From the NCBI RefSeq assembly GCF_921293095.1, contig NC_060247.1, forward strand, positions 109,883,111 through 109,947,110: a stretch of 64,000 nt of DNA, in the 5' to 3' direction. A model generated the notes under the pieces. That model was not told the DNA's origin. It was given only the letters and a program-made list of their open reading frames with translations, and did no database searches. Within the stretch, counting starts at the first letter, position 1. Every line of letters starts with the position of its first letter. Below, piece by piece: positions 32,601 to 43,166 of the stretch. This DNA comes from Ischnura elegans (Eukaryota; Arthropoda; Insecta; Odonata; Coenagrionidae). Made by a program: the position numbers and the translations under genes.

Positions 32601-35600
32601 TAACCTGGAAAACTTGTTAAATGTTTTTGAATACCACAAGTATAGTTTCCGACAGCCATTATTCGCCCCTATCCAACATGTATCATAGTTTGATCATGAT
32701 TTTTTCCGAAAATCAGCATCTATTAGATATCGCATTTATATACTGAAGGAAAAAGTGGCTTCGAGCTTATACATAGCAAAGGAAATACAATAGATTCTGG
32801 TAATTCGGATACGGCCAATGTGCTCCATATCTATCCGAAGTATCCTGTATATATGCATGAGTGAAAATTTAAGCGAGAGACAGACCTATTAATGAGAACA
32901 AGTGCGCAAAGTTGTTGCCTTAATTGCTTGTAATGGCTATTGGAGCAACACATTGGTAGGTCCAGCTATTACGTAAGCAGGTAGATAGTAGATGTAAGAT
33001 TGAGGTTTTTTTTGCTGCTTGTATACTTAAAATTAACAGGCCATTTTTTTAGATCGCTTGCAGTATTTTGTTATCTCAGAGTATCTAGCCAATAACAATA
33101 CCAAGGTGGAAATGAAAATGTGATGTTTAACGTAGATATATAATTTAGGTGCAGTACTGATATTATATGGAACCATTGATTTGAATATAGGCAGTACTTA
33201 CCTCTATGAGAAAATGAATAAAATGACAAAGAACTGCCTTTTTTAACAGAATCTAATGTTAATTCATGCTATTATGATTTTGTTGCATCAATAAAGAATT
33301 GTTTATTAATATTAATTGAGCAAGCATTAAACTAATGTGTTGTGTTACTAGTCCTTACAGTGTGAAGAACTCCATAGAGCCAGCCACACAATTAGAGAAG
33401 GTGAAAACCCCTAAGAAATGTGTGTTAGTTTTATTTGACATATTGAGCCTTTATTTTGGCGTTGCAAAAGGAAAATCAGTGGAAATTGCTGAGGAAGTGT
33501 AAAAAAAAGCCAAAACCTCCTTAATATTGTGACAGAACTTATAAATCTCGTTAAGCTCTGCGATTATCAGCACTATTTCGAGTTTTAAAGCAAGTACTAT
33601 TAGCAAAAGTGTGGATCAGCCATAGGGTCACCACGTTCACCTTTAATCAACTAGATGTTTATAGAAGATATAGGAAAAGGATATTTGTTAATATGAGTCC
33701 TCTGTAATTGGCCTCGTGCTGTTTTTGGCCTGGATTAATTAAATAAAATGAAAATTATTTCGAGGCAAGAATCCACTTCTGGAAAAGGTGCATTATTGTC
33801 TATGGAATGAAAATAAATGTTGTGAAGAAGTGAGACAGAGATCAAGACAAGCATAGCTATTGAAAAGGAAGCTATTAATAAGATGATAACGGAATTGTGC
33901 TGCAGTATGGACCTAGAGCTGAGGAAGAGACTGGTGAAGCGCTATGGAGTGTTGCGTTGCATGGATGCGGAACGTGGACCTTGGGAAGAAGAGATTGGGA
34001 TAGGATCAACGTTTTTGAGATGTGGGTTTGCAGAAGGCTGGAGAGAGTGAAGTGAATAAAGTGAGGATTCTGAAAATAGTTGGGGAGTAAAGAATATTAT
34101 TGATAACTATGATTAAGGGAAAGGGGAATTGGATTGGGCATATTTTAAGAGAGGAGGGGATTTTTAATACCGCAGTCATAGGAACAATGGAAGTGGAAAA
34201 AGAGAAGAGGGAGAAGAAGGCTGAAGGTGACAGACACAAAGAGGTTAAAAAGAATTTACAAGGAAACCATAGTAGAGGCCTTGGACTGGAATTGGAGGCA
34301 GGAGGAGGTGGAGACAACTTTGGAGCTGAAATGAAAGTAAAACAGTTTTTGACACTCCTGAATTTATTGGAGAAAAAATTGAATTAACTGTAGAGCTTCA
34401 AGATAATGACAATTTAAATCTCCTGGGTCGGAAAATATCAATTAAAATTGGGAAACACATGTTTGGCATTTACCGAAAGCCAACATATACTGATCATATG
34501 ATTCATACCTTCTCAAAACATTCGCCCAGTAGAGAGTTAGCATCGTTCCACAGAGGAATCAGCATTCCTCTTTCGAGCGAAGAGTTTTATGATGAAATCA
34601 GCGTAAGCAAAAGCCAATGATTTTTCAGTGACCATTGTTGATAATTTTGCGAATAAATGCTACAATTGGTACCCATCGTTTTGATTCTCTAAATGAAGAT
34701 TTCATAAAGACTTCATGCTCGGAAACAAATCTATTCGACCAATGAATAATTCATTGATCAAGCAAATATTGGAGCTCCACAGGTTCTTAACATGGCAAAA
34801 TTGAAATTTCATATTAACTGTCAACTGTGTTAAGCTATCCTATGGTTATTAATCGAATTTAATGGCTTTACTTATAGATGAATTTATTTATCTAAAAATT
34901 AAATAATAATAAAAATCATTAAAATAAATATTTACTTAATGCATAATTTAAACCACGTTAAGTCAGTAGAGGGTATATATGTATACGATTTTTTAAGCGC
35001 GGAAAATTACCTTAGCATTTCGTTTGCATTCCTTATACGCAGGGTCCTGAGTGACATGAGTTGGAGATGTATCAGTGGCAGCGACAGCAAATAATGCTGA
35101 AAAAATTCCTGCAACATTGATAGAAAGGAGTTATGGAATACTTCCAACCTCTCCATCTTTTTATATACATATCCTCTAGAATACTTATGTTCATAGGCGG
35201 ATCTAGGGGTGGGAGGGTAGGAGGCACGTGCACCCCCCCCCCCCAAGACCCTTAAAAAATATGCAATGTTTTCAATACGTTCCCGTTATCATTGCGTTCG
35301 TTATGTATTACGGGGTATCGTTGTGCCCTCCAGAAGAAGATCTTGGATACGGCCTTGCTTGCGCCCCCCATAAAGAAATCCTGGGTCCGCCCCTGCTTGT
35401 GTTCGCCACTTGGAGCTGTCACCAGACAGTAAACTACATTCATTACATTTGAAAAGGTTGGTTTATAAATTTGTATTGAATTCCTGAACGATTCTCATAT
35501 ATTTCAAGATCTCCAACTTCAGTGTTGATACCTACACTGCATAATCGCTTAACAATCGCTCACCGAATCAAATCCGCTCATAAAGATAGTCCTTGTAGTA

Positions 35601-37082
35601 CTAGATGAGCGGATTTGATTCGGTACGCGATTGTTGAGCGTTTATTTAGTGGAAGTATCGGTATGTATCTTTGGATTTATGAATCAGCTACCGATAAAAT
35701 CACCATGTAGGCATACATTCGTTCGTTACCTAAAAGTCGTGTGGCAGTGGGAGTTAGCACCGTAGCCATTTGCACATAAAAATGAGACGCCCAAACGAAA
35801 TTACGACCGGCATTTATTAAAGTCCTTTAATGTTCGGGGGAAAAAGGAATTCGCATATCTATCCTTTCGGCAAAATATCTCTCTTAATTTATTGCTTCTG
35901 TCGGACCTCTAAATATAGTGGAGCTGTAGTATTATTTTCTCCGTAGCTCTTAAAGATATCCATTCTCAATTGTTCAAAGTTCAAACAATGTAAGCCTAGC
36001 GCGCAGCCTCCAAGTTTCCAGCGGCTCCCGGCCTAACTCGTTTAACATCTTCGTAACGCTGTCTGTACGGCCGCAGCTGTTTTTGACGAACCACGCAATT
36101 CATGTCCCCACATTCTGTGCAACCATGAAATTGAATAAAAATTTCCATAATGTCACCAAAATCCTCGGAGTACGTCGCCAGCTACCTCATCGAGCATTAG
36201 GTAGAAAATGTTATGAAATAAGTCATTTATCTCCTCGAAAATAAGCGCGAGTTTTTTCTATTTCCTATATAATATAATATAATATAATATAATATAATAT
36301 AATATAATATAATATAATATAATATAATATAATATAATATAATATAATATAATATAATATAATATAATATAATATAATATAATATAATATAATATAATAT
36401 AATATAATATAATATAATATAATATAATATAATATAATATAATATAATATAATATAATATAATATAATATAATATAATATAATATAATATAATATAATGT
36501 AATATAATGTAATATAATGTAATGTAATGTAATGTAATGTAATGTAATGTAATGTAATATAATAAGAAGCGCGTTGTTTTTATTTCCTTTTATATTTGTA
36601 AATCCTTTTTACCAGTGGAATAAACGAATTTCTACAACGAATCGTTCGGAAAAACACCTGTCTTACACTATCACAACCGTAAGACGTAATAATGTGTTCC
36701 TATGAGGAATACCTGTTCTTTATTGCTCAACCCATCTTACGCTGTCATGTTTCTCCGAGTCTCTAGCCTAAGGCATTCAAATGCTGTGAAGTGCAGCTCT
36801 CTGTTACATCAAGTTCCTACAATGAAACAGCATCTTCAGCAATTTTTTTTTGGGTCACGCAGTATAAAAATATTAACTTCAACGGAGGCAAAATATTTCA
36901 ATTTTCCATATTGATGAATGATTATTGTCATATGATTGAACATATCTCTCAGTTTTTTAATGCATGAAATCGATTTTTCAGATAAATGGTCATTTTTGGA
37001 GACGTAATCCAAAGAAAAAGCTATAATTATGAGAAGAAGTCGGTGTAATCTCACCGATAATGATGAAATGTCTGTTCAACAT
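29627..37082 (-). CDS. Gene C: complete six-exon secreted cysteine-rich protein, 225 aa
   Basis: Minus-strand coding exons: 37082-37055, 35108-35011, 32576-32467, 31759-31608, 31485-31338 and 29768-29627 (TAG). They total 678 nt and are open. Two ATGs are in frame (37088 and 37082); I chose 37082 because MLNRHFIII aligns with the starts of B and E. The signal peptide continues into exon 2 (IFSALFAVAA), followed by a short linker without the acidic run of B and E, then QDPAYKEC. Fourteen cysteines and both sequons (NET in exon 3, NRS in exon 4) are kept. Exon 3 is two codons shorter than in the other copies. Intron 1 contains a long AATAT/AATGT array, a hAT MITE and a foldback; intron 2 holds LINE and Penelope-like fragments; intron 5 a mariner. 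It is the closest relative of gene E. Function unknown. Confidence 0.85.
29857..29900 (+). mobile_element. hAT-type end, shared by C and E units
   Basis: CAGGGGGGGATCCAGGATTT resembles the left end of the hAT MITE at 12803. The paralogous position 53992 has CAGGGGCGGATCCAGGATTT. The partner end was not found. Presence in both units dates it before their duplication. Confidence 0.5.
30128..30988 (+). mobile_element. Mariner-like transposon remnant (C unit)
   Basis: Inverted ends GGGAGTTCAA and TTGAACTCCCC lie 861 bp apart. On the plus strand GDYVEK followed by a stop (30850-30870) is the usual C-terminal motif of mariner transposases. An upstream piece near 30305-30345 resembles their N-terminal helix-turn-helix region. 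The element is shorter than a full mariner (about 1.3 kb) and has many breaks. The paralogous copy in the E unit is at 54241-57010. Confidence 0.65.
33830..34335 (+). mobile_element. LINE 3' fragment
   Basis: Plus-strand frames encode NVDLGKKRLG-type sequence (33970-34010), then INKVRILKIVGE-like and GNWIGHILREEGIFNTAVIG (34124-34183), the conserved tail after the reverse transcriptase of the LINE family also seen at 7322-7715 and 54664-56369. Frame changes are present. Confidence 0.55.
34345..34830 (+). mobile_element. Penelope-like retroelement fragment (C unit)
   Basis: The plus strand encodes VELQDNDNLNLLGRK followed by GIYRKPTYTDHMIHTFSKHS and SFHRGISIPLSSEEFYDEIS. The IYRKPTxTD...S.H block is characteristic of Penelope-like reverse transcriptases. 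Only this part survives, in intron 2 of gene C. A paralogous copy is in intron 2 of gene E. Confidence 0.6.
35192..35395. mobile_element. hAT MITE, reverse orientation
   Basis: Ends CATAGGCGGATCTAGG and the inverted CCTGGGTCCGCCCCTG, with flanks CTTATGTT (35184-35191) and CTTGTGTT (35396-35403), an 8-bp duplication with one mismatch. Same family as 12803-12999. Confidence 0.75.
35527..35661. repeat. Foldback repeat in intron 1 of gene C
   Basis: Arms at 35527-35580 and 35605-35661 are inverted copies, with ACCGAATCAAATCCGCTCA perfectly matched near the loop. Only about 24 bases separate them. Probably a small MITE. Confidence 0.6.
36267..36564. repeat. (AATAT)n array changing to (AATGT)n
   Basis: About 300 bp of 5-bp repeats: AATAT for roughly 45 units, then mixed AATAT/AATGT, then pure AATGT, then back to AATAT at the right edge. 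It lies in intron 1 of gene C, about 500 bp downstream of exon 1 in the direction of transcription. The paralogous part of gene E (near 62590) lacks it. Confidence 0.95.
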
Positions 37083-37189
37083 CGTCATCCAGGATGGCTT
37101 CTTATTGTGTTTTTCAAAAATATATCTCGATATGTTAAGTAAAGAAATCGTTATGTGAACTCCTTCGCTGTAACTTGTTATAAGAACTT

Positions 37190-37385
37190 CCCGCTGCAAG
37201 ACACTCACTAGGAATGATCCTCGATGAAAATTTCTCCCATATCTCGCGACCGTTGAGGTCATGATCTCAAGGCGTCCGGCTAACGGCTGGCCAAATATGC
37301 ATGCCCTCGGTTGAAAAATATAAAATCCTAAAGTCGGTCCATATAAGCAACTCGCCGAGGAGGCAAAGTCGAGTGATAGCATAGA
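37190..37385 (-). promoter_or_regulatory. Conserved upstream block of gene C
   Basis: Aligns with the upstream blocks of genes B and E over roughly 190 bp, with the AATGATCCTC and GAGGTCATGA strings and a TATATTTTT run on the minus strand. Position directly before exon 1 suggests promoter and 5' UTR. Confidence 0.4.
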
Positions 37386-37553
37386 AGATTTTACAATATG
37401 TACTATCTGGCTGAAAAGCTCTTTTTTCTAGTTACCTACTTCGTAAACCACGTGGGAAATTTTGGAGCTGAAAATTCTCCACTGGTCTACTTTATATCTG
37501 TATATAGCAATGTCAAAATAAGTTCACGTAAATTCTTTGAATACACGAAGAAT

Positions 37554-40500
37554 CAGTGGCGTAACTATGGGCGGTTAGGGGATAGATCCTTCCCCCAAAG
37601 CCACAGAGAAATAAAAAATATTAAAAGCTATTGTCTAGTTTTGACATTTAATAATTGCAACTGCTTAACTCCAAGGGACATATATGTCCAAAATTTTTGT
37701 AAATTTCTCAAAATTGAATGAGAGGTTCTATGACTGTAAGAATTGGTTCTATTGAAGAATAGGCTTATTGGCTTCCTGTTTTTAATTATTTTTCGTTATC
37801 CTTTTGATATTGCTGATTACACATTGCTAAGAACTTTCACTTAAAATGCTGTTTACGAAGCGAGAATTTGATATTTTATAACAAATCAACGAGAAGGTCA
37901 ATTATAACAAGACTCGATGTCCCTTATTTGTATCTAGCCGATGGATTTTGTACAAAAATCTTCGCTGTTAAGCTTCAATTTTGACAAAATTAGTGTTTTT
38001 ATGCTATGGGACAAATATGTCCCTGTGGACCATAAGGGAGCGATAATTGGTATTCTTTCCCGTAAATTGACTCGTAATTGAATGGCAACCGATATTAGCA
38101 CCGCATAAACGGTAACTGAGGTTGAAAGCAATACCTACTCCTCATGGAGATGGGCTTCAATTTTTGCTTTAAGACTGTTCTGGAAACGGAAGGTTGGAAG
38201 TAATATATTGCATGCTGTGTCCCAACTAAGAGGTATTGTTTCCAGTATATCGGCATACGCTTGCATGAAGTATTATAATCTGCTCTCGGCATCATGCTCC
38301 CTGGCATAAGGGAAAATTCCTTTAAGTTTTGTATGCCGTGTGTTATCTCTTGGTATAGATAGATTTACTAGACACTGCCCCTGGGGAAAATTTACATAAG
38401 CTAAACTGCCTGGACGCCGCTGACCCCAACTATTATCCGTGGTACAATCCTTCCGTAACACTACAGCCCTACAAGTATTTCTTTATTATTTTCAAAACGC
38501 ATAGCGATCCTGATGATCTCAAAACTCCTTAGAAATATTATACTATCAATTATAGGCAATATACAGTACTTGCATGTCAGGATCAACAGTCCCTAAAACT
38601 CGGAACCACATGATAAATCATCACTAAATTTATCCCCAAAAACATGCTAATCTCTTCGGCAGTAGCTTGGAAAGATTTTTTTGTATTTTTTTCGTGTATG
38701 TTCACATTGTTGAACGATAAGAGTGACCAGTTCATCAAACTGCAGGCTTTTCTAAAAACATCCCTGAATAAATTTTCTGAGTTTAGGGGGGTAGAGACCC
38801 TTAAGGTTGTGGCTATGGTCTCCATATAGAAGGCAGGCTATGAATGACATGCTTCTTACTCACCTTTGATGTGCTGTATTTCGGCAAAGATGCGTATGTT
38901 CAAACAACGAAATAGGTTTGGTATGAAGAAAAGGCACAACATATCGCTTTAACGGCGCCGACCATCCCTTCCTTCCGTGATAAAAACTCTCCTTCCACTT
39001 GTGTGAGGTGGTCAGGGTCCTCGACTCTTATTCATCCCCTTGTTGTATTTTGACTCACTCCTGCGCAGACCTCCATGCGACGCAATTGCCTCTGCTGGTT
39101 GAGAGATTCTCTTTTTTTAACTGTGGTTTGGTACTTTGAGCAGCGAGATGAGTGAATTCCCTTTATTTCAAATGTAGTTCATGAGAAGCGGTAGAATGAG
39201 TGTTGGTGCTAACACGCTTGTCAGCTGCTTCGTTTCAATGGTCAGCCAACTATGAAGAATGCCGATGATAGAACGCATTTTTGCGAGTAGTATTTTGTGA
39301 GGAGTTATCAACACATTTGATTTTCATTTTTAGGAACTATTGTTCTTCTAATTCTTTCAAGCAATTGCCTATTATTGCCAACAATTGAAAATATAATCAC
39401 TGGAAGGTATTTTGTAATCGTCAGGAACGCTTTGCGATTTGAAAATAATAAAAGAAAGCTTCCCAGAAGTCTGTTCGATTATGATCAAGCTTTCCAAGTT
39501 CTGCCTCTGATTTCAGTGGAACCCTGTTTTCAGGAGGAAACAAAAAAAATGCAGAAAAGATCCAAATTCATTGTCTAGAGATAATAATAGCTATAAAAAA
39601 TTTACGGGTAGGGTCAATCTAATAGTCCAAAAAAATCTCATATAAATTTGATAAGGCAAAGATAGCTACTAATTGCAAATTTTTTTGGTATGTTGGGTAT
39701 TGCTGTAAATAGTGCTATCTATGTACAAAGCTATATGAATACGTGAATTCTTAGCATAAGGCTTATCGCTTCTTCAATACAAGTAAATCTTAGCAAGGTT
39801 CCTTATCGGAAACTATTTCAATATGAAGAGAGATGTTTTAGCTGATCCTGTCCGTAGTATTAGGAATAGCATGCTAGCACTATAGCCTGAAAAGAAGTTA
39901 CTGAAAATGCCTGGATGAAAGAGACGCGTTGAATGTGCAAAATATGAAATTGAAAACTGAACAACTAATATGTGTGGAACATACCAGGTTTATCTGTGTT
40001 TCCCAAGAGTACACACTGTTATCACCGTTCGTAGGATTTCAGTTACACGAAAAGTTCTTTATGTTGTATTTTGAATTTTTGAGATAATTGTTTATTATTA
40101 ATTGTTTATGGATAAAGTATGTTTCTTAATAATTGTAATTGGAACAATGTACCGTAAATTTTAATATTACCGACGTTGATGGATGCTCTGAAAAAATTTA
40201 AAATTTTTCTGTTATATTTCTTTAATTATTATTTTTATTAATTTATGGACATGCCATACGTTAGCATATTCATTGAATTTTAAGATTTTATATAATATTT
40301 AAAATACACCCTTAGGAAGTATTCATGGGCCCAGTAGATAGTAATAAAACAAACCATAATTAGCACATATGATTTTCTTATTCTGAATGAATTTTACCCT
40401 TACCGTCCATAAGAACATATTTGTCCCAGATTATATCTCAGAAAATATTAGAACTATCACTCTTATTTGAATGTTTTTGGAATCTACGAATCAATATTAG

Positions 40501-40692
40501 CATAAAAACGTAATTTTTATGCAATTTAATGGTTGCAATCCTTAAGGACCTTAAAGGATTAATGCTAATTTTTTTTCTGCCTAAATTATGTAAAATGTAT
40601 TTCCAGGCATGCCATTTTTCAAAAATTTTCCCGGACCCAAGTCACCCAGACCATCTCATCCCTCCCTAAGCATATTTTTAGCTACGCCACTG
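37554..40692. mobile_element. hAT-type MITE split by a piggyBac element
   Basis: Outer ends CAGTGGCGTAACTA and the inverted TAGCTACGCCACTG. Flanks CGAAGAAT (37546-37553) and CGAAGAAA (40693-40700) form an 8-bp target duplication with one mismatch. Without the nested piggyBac it would be about 240 bp. The paralogous position upstream of gene E (about 63590-63600) is empty, which confirms the boundaries. Confidence 0.75.
37669..40558. mobile_element. piggyBac-like element nested in the hAT MITE
   Basis: TTAA occurs at both borders (37665-37668 and 40559-40562). The left end is CTCCAAGGGACATATATG and the right end TCCTTTAAGGTCC when read inward. The minus strand at 38825-38583 encodes FQATAEEISMFLGINLVMIY, the piggyBac N-terminal region (E-I-x-x-F-L-G-I...M). 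The plus strand at 39375-39578 encodes MPTIENIITGRYFVIVRNAL, then RFENN and later VLPLI, the next region of such transposases. Since they face opposite ways, the interior is rearranged or contains two copies. Broken by several stops. Confidence 0.65.
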
Positions 40693-41799
40693 CGAAGAAA
40701 TATACTGACGTGGTTCACTTTTCGGTGATATATCGCCGTAGTCCTTTCTGTTCTCGCACGGTTCTCTGCACATTTAATTTCTTAGAACATGGTATATTCA
40801 TGCTCAAACTTAAGATCGAGGGCACAGAAGAGCTCTTCTGGTGTCTGCGTAGCAATAAAAAATTGAGACAAATATTAGAAACCCTAATCTCAGTGACACT
40901 AAGGATATATTAAAATATTAACAAAGCATCTATTATGGGCGAATAAAAGGTAGAACTCTGAAAGTTAAGCATTTGTGTAAAATCATACTGAAGCTCCAAA
41001 GGGTCGTATCGTATGTTATTTTACTCATTGTTTATACGCTTACATCAATTAATCATTATACATTGGTGAAACGTAAAATTTTAGCTTCTATGGTAGTAAG
41101 AGTGAAAAAGTACACACGATAAACAATTAGAACGGCGAAACGGTCATTTCCTTCATCTCGTCATGGGAAAAATATTTAATTGGTATATTTCAATGTATTT
41201 TTTATAGAGATAGCGACATATTCGCATTGCAAATGGCTTTTTAAAATAAAATTTTATCCATTATTTGATTTTGAAAATGGGTGAAATGTTGATTTCAATA
41301 TCCGAGGTGTAGAAAAAAAACGAGTATTAAAATTTCGTATGCAATATGTGTATAAATTTTTTCTAAACTTTTCATGTAGGAAAATATTTACATTTATCCT
41401 CTTACTTAAAATAAACCACAAGGACGAAAATCGTCGTTTTGAGGTAGTGCATTGCCATATGCAATGTAGGTATAGTCGGATTCAAAAGTATTGCAACAAA
41501 TGTACCGGCGCCACTTTCGCCGCAGTTTGGAAATTTGAGTTTTGTTATTTTCTATTGTACCAGTGGGAGGGAAATTTGAACAACATCCCCACCTCCCTCA
41601 GTATTTTTATGACAGCATCATTAAAGGGAAATCTTTCCGGGTTATTCGCAATGCTTAATGCCACATAAATTGTGCAGCTAATGCTAGATAATAAATCCAC
41701 GTCCAGAACGACCTTTTAATTTCTGTCGTAAGTTGGCCGTTCCGTCGAAGTTGGAAGATCCGTCTCACAATTAACGCTGAAGTTTTTGAATTCAATAGG

Positions 41800-41905
41800 A
41801 ATTCAATTTGCCTCTGATTATTCCATGAAATCGAGGTAACTCCTGAAATGATAAGTTTCAATCAACACCCATTTAATTCACTGTTTGTACGCACTTTTAG
41901 ACCTC
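41800..41905 (-). pseudogene. Relic of a gene-D-type exon 6
   Basis: The stretch around 41822-41905 matches the intron 5 / exon 6 junction of gene D (43287-43375), including the acceptor and the start of the exon. Read on the minus strand it gives SYLDFME and then a stop where gene D has a cysteine codon (TGC), after which similarity fades. No other exon was found next to it. It looks like a duplicated 3' exon that has decayed, so at least one more copy or partial copy once existed between C and D. Confidence 0.6.
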
Positions 41906-42111
41906 CATAGGAAGATTTCAATTTCAATCGATCGAATTATACATATAAATAAATTGATTAACATGTAAAACTAAGTAAGAGTCTATAGTTAACTTATGGA
42001 GTTAAAACAACTCGGATGTATACGGTTAGTTCCCTTCCAATTTCTCTTTCCTTTATCTTCCATCGAAAGAAGTTGTAAGGCATTTTTATTTCCGGTCTGA
42101 GTTACCTACAC

Positions 42112-42782
42112 AATAGGGTGTTTTCCTATTATTTTTTATTGCCTAAATCGAAAGATTATTACTCCTGGAGTACGTATTTCACGCTTTTAGATTTTTAAAT
42201 GACGATATCTATTAAATGAAAACGATTAAATGAAATGTGAAAATTTTCAAGCGCGCGAAAACGCGACGCGTAAGTATGAATGCCGGGAAATCTGTCCGTG
42301 TGACGTATTTCTGGTTCAAGCTGCCGCCCTGTGAGGTGACCTTGAGGCGAGTTGAGCGCTGATACGACGCAGGATGCTAGCGGGTAGCTGAGTACCCTGC
42401 TGGCTGGTAGCGCTTGGCTTAAATAAGGATTATTAATACCTTATCAAATGAAGAAAACTTTCCGACCTTAGCCAGTTTTAATAAGTGATTATTAAGACAT
42501 GTTTCCCTCAGCTCTGTGCCTCATGCATGCATTGGTAACCTCAGACGATGTATAACTCCTATCTACTCGTATAGAAACTAGGTCCCTGTGACGTCACGTG
42601 GAGTGGCATCGCATCGGAGCCAATCTGGCCCTTTTCAAATGAGGATAAAAATGGACCATTGCCATTCGTCTAAACCGGTATTTCTAAAACGAAATAATTT
42701 GTATATTATGAATACAGTAATGGTGGGTAACGAATCGCAATCAATGCCTTTCGTTTTCTTTGATGAAGGAAACTACCCTATT
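42112..42782. mobile_element. 671-bp MITE, second copy of the AATAGGGTG family
   Basis: Ends AATAGGGTGTTTTCCTATTA and GAAACTACCCTATT. It is colinear with 19708-20375 and highly similar over most of its length, including AAATAAGGATTATTAATACC. It lies between the exon 6 relic and gene D. Confidence 0.75.
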
Positions 42783-42994
42783 GCATAATTTTTCATTTTT
42801 GGAAAACCCATAATATAAAAACCCAATAAGAAAAGTAATTCAAGCTCGTAAACTGTCGATTTGTTTCGTATTTCCCGCTCAAACATATGAAATACGCTGG
42901 CTAAAAAATACATTTTGGCGAAAATTGACTCAGATGCTCCAGAAATTATGTAAGACCAATAAATGTGAAGAATTTGAAATTCAGTTTAACCTTA

Positions 42995-43000
42995 TTTATT
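42995..43000 (-). terminator. Candidate polyadenylation signal, gene D
   Basis: AATAAA on the minus strand about 167 nt after the TAG of gene D; the surrounding DNA is AT-rich, so chance is possible. Confidence 0.35.
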
Positions 43001-43166
43001 TAAATTAAATGTGTCAAAAAACTACAGCTTTGTGTCATAAAAAATTAAGTTGACAATTTTTAAAGCAAATATAGAACGCTTGATAAAGAATAAATTCGTA
43101 AAAATTATATTGTATGCTTTACAATTAATCACATTAGACACTCAATTCATCGTGTCCATTGAAATA

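Larger units (their letters stand above)
28880..41000. repeat. Segmental duplication unit carrying gene C
   Basis: Paralogous to about 52950-63960. Colinear similarity is seen downstream of exon 6 (28890-29610 versus 53030-53750), across intron 5 with its mariner, across the Penelope-like fragment in intron 2, through the upstream blocks and at 40700-40990 versus 63610-63950. Gaps correspond to insertions private to one unit. Confidence 0.75.

Noticed and set aside
36990-37382. 130-codon minus-strand frame as a single-exon gene
   Set aside because: Only the part from 37082 to 37055 is coding (exon 1 of gene C). The rest is 5' flank and intron and aligns with non-coding DNA in B and E.
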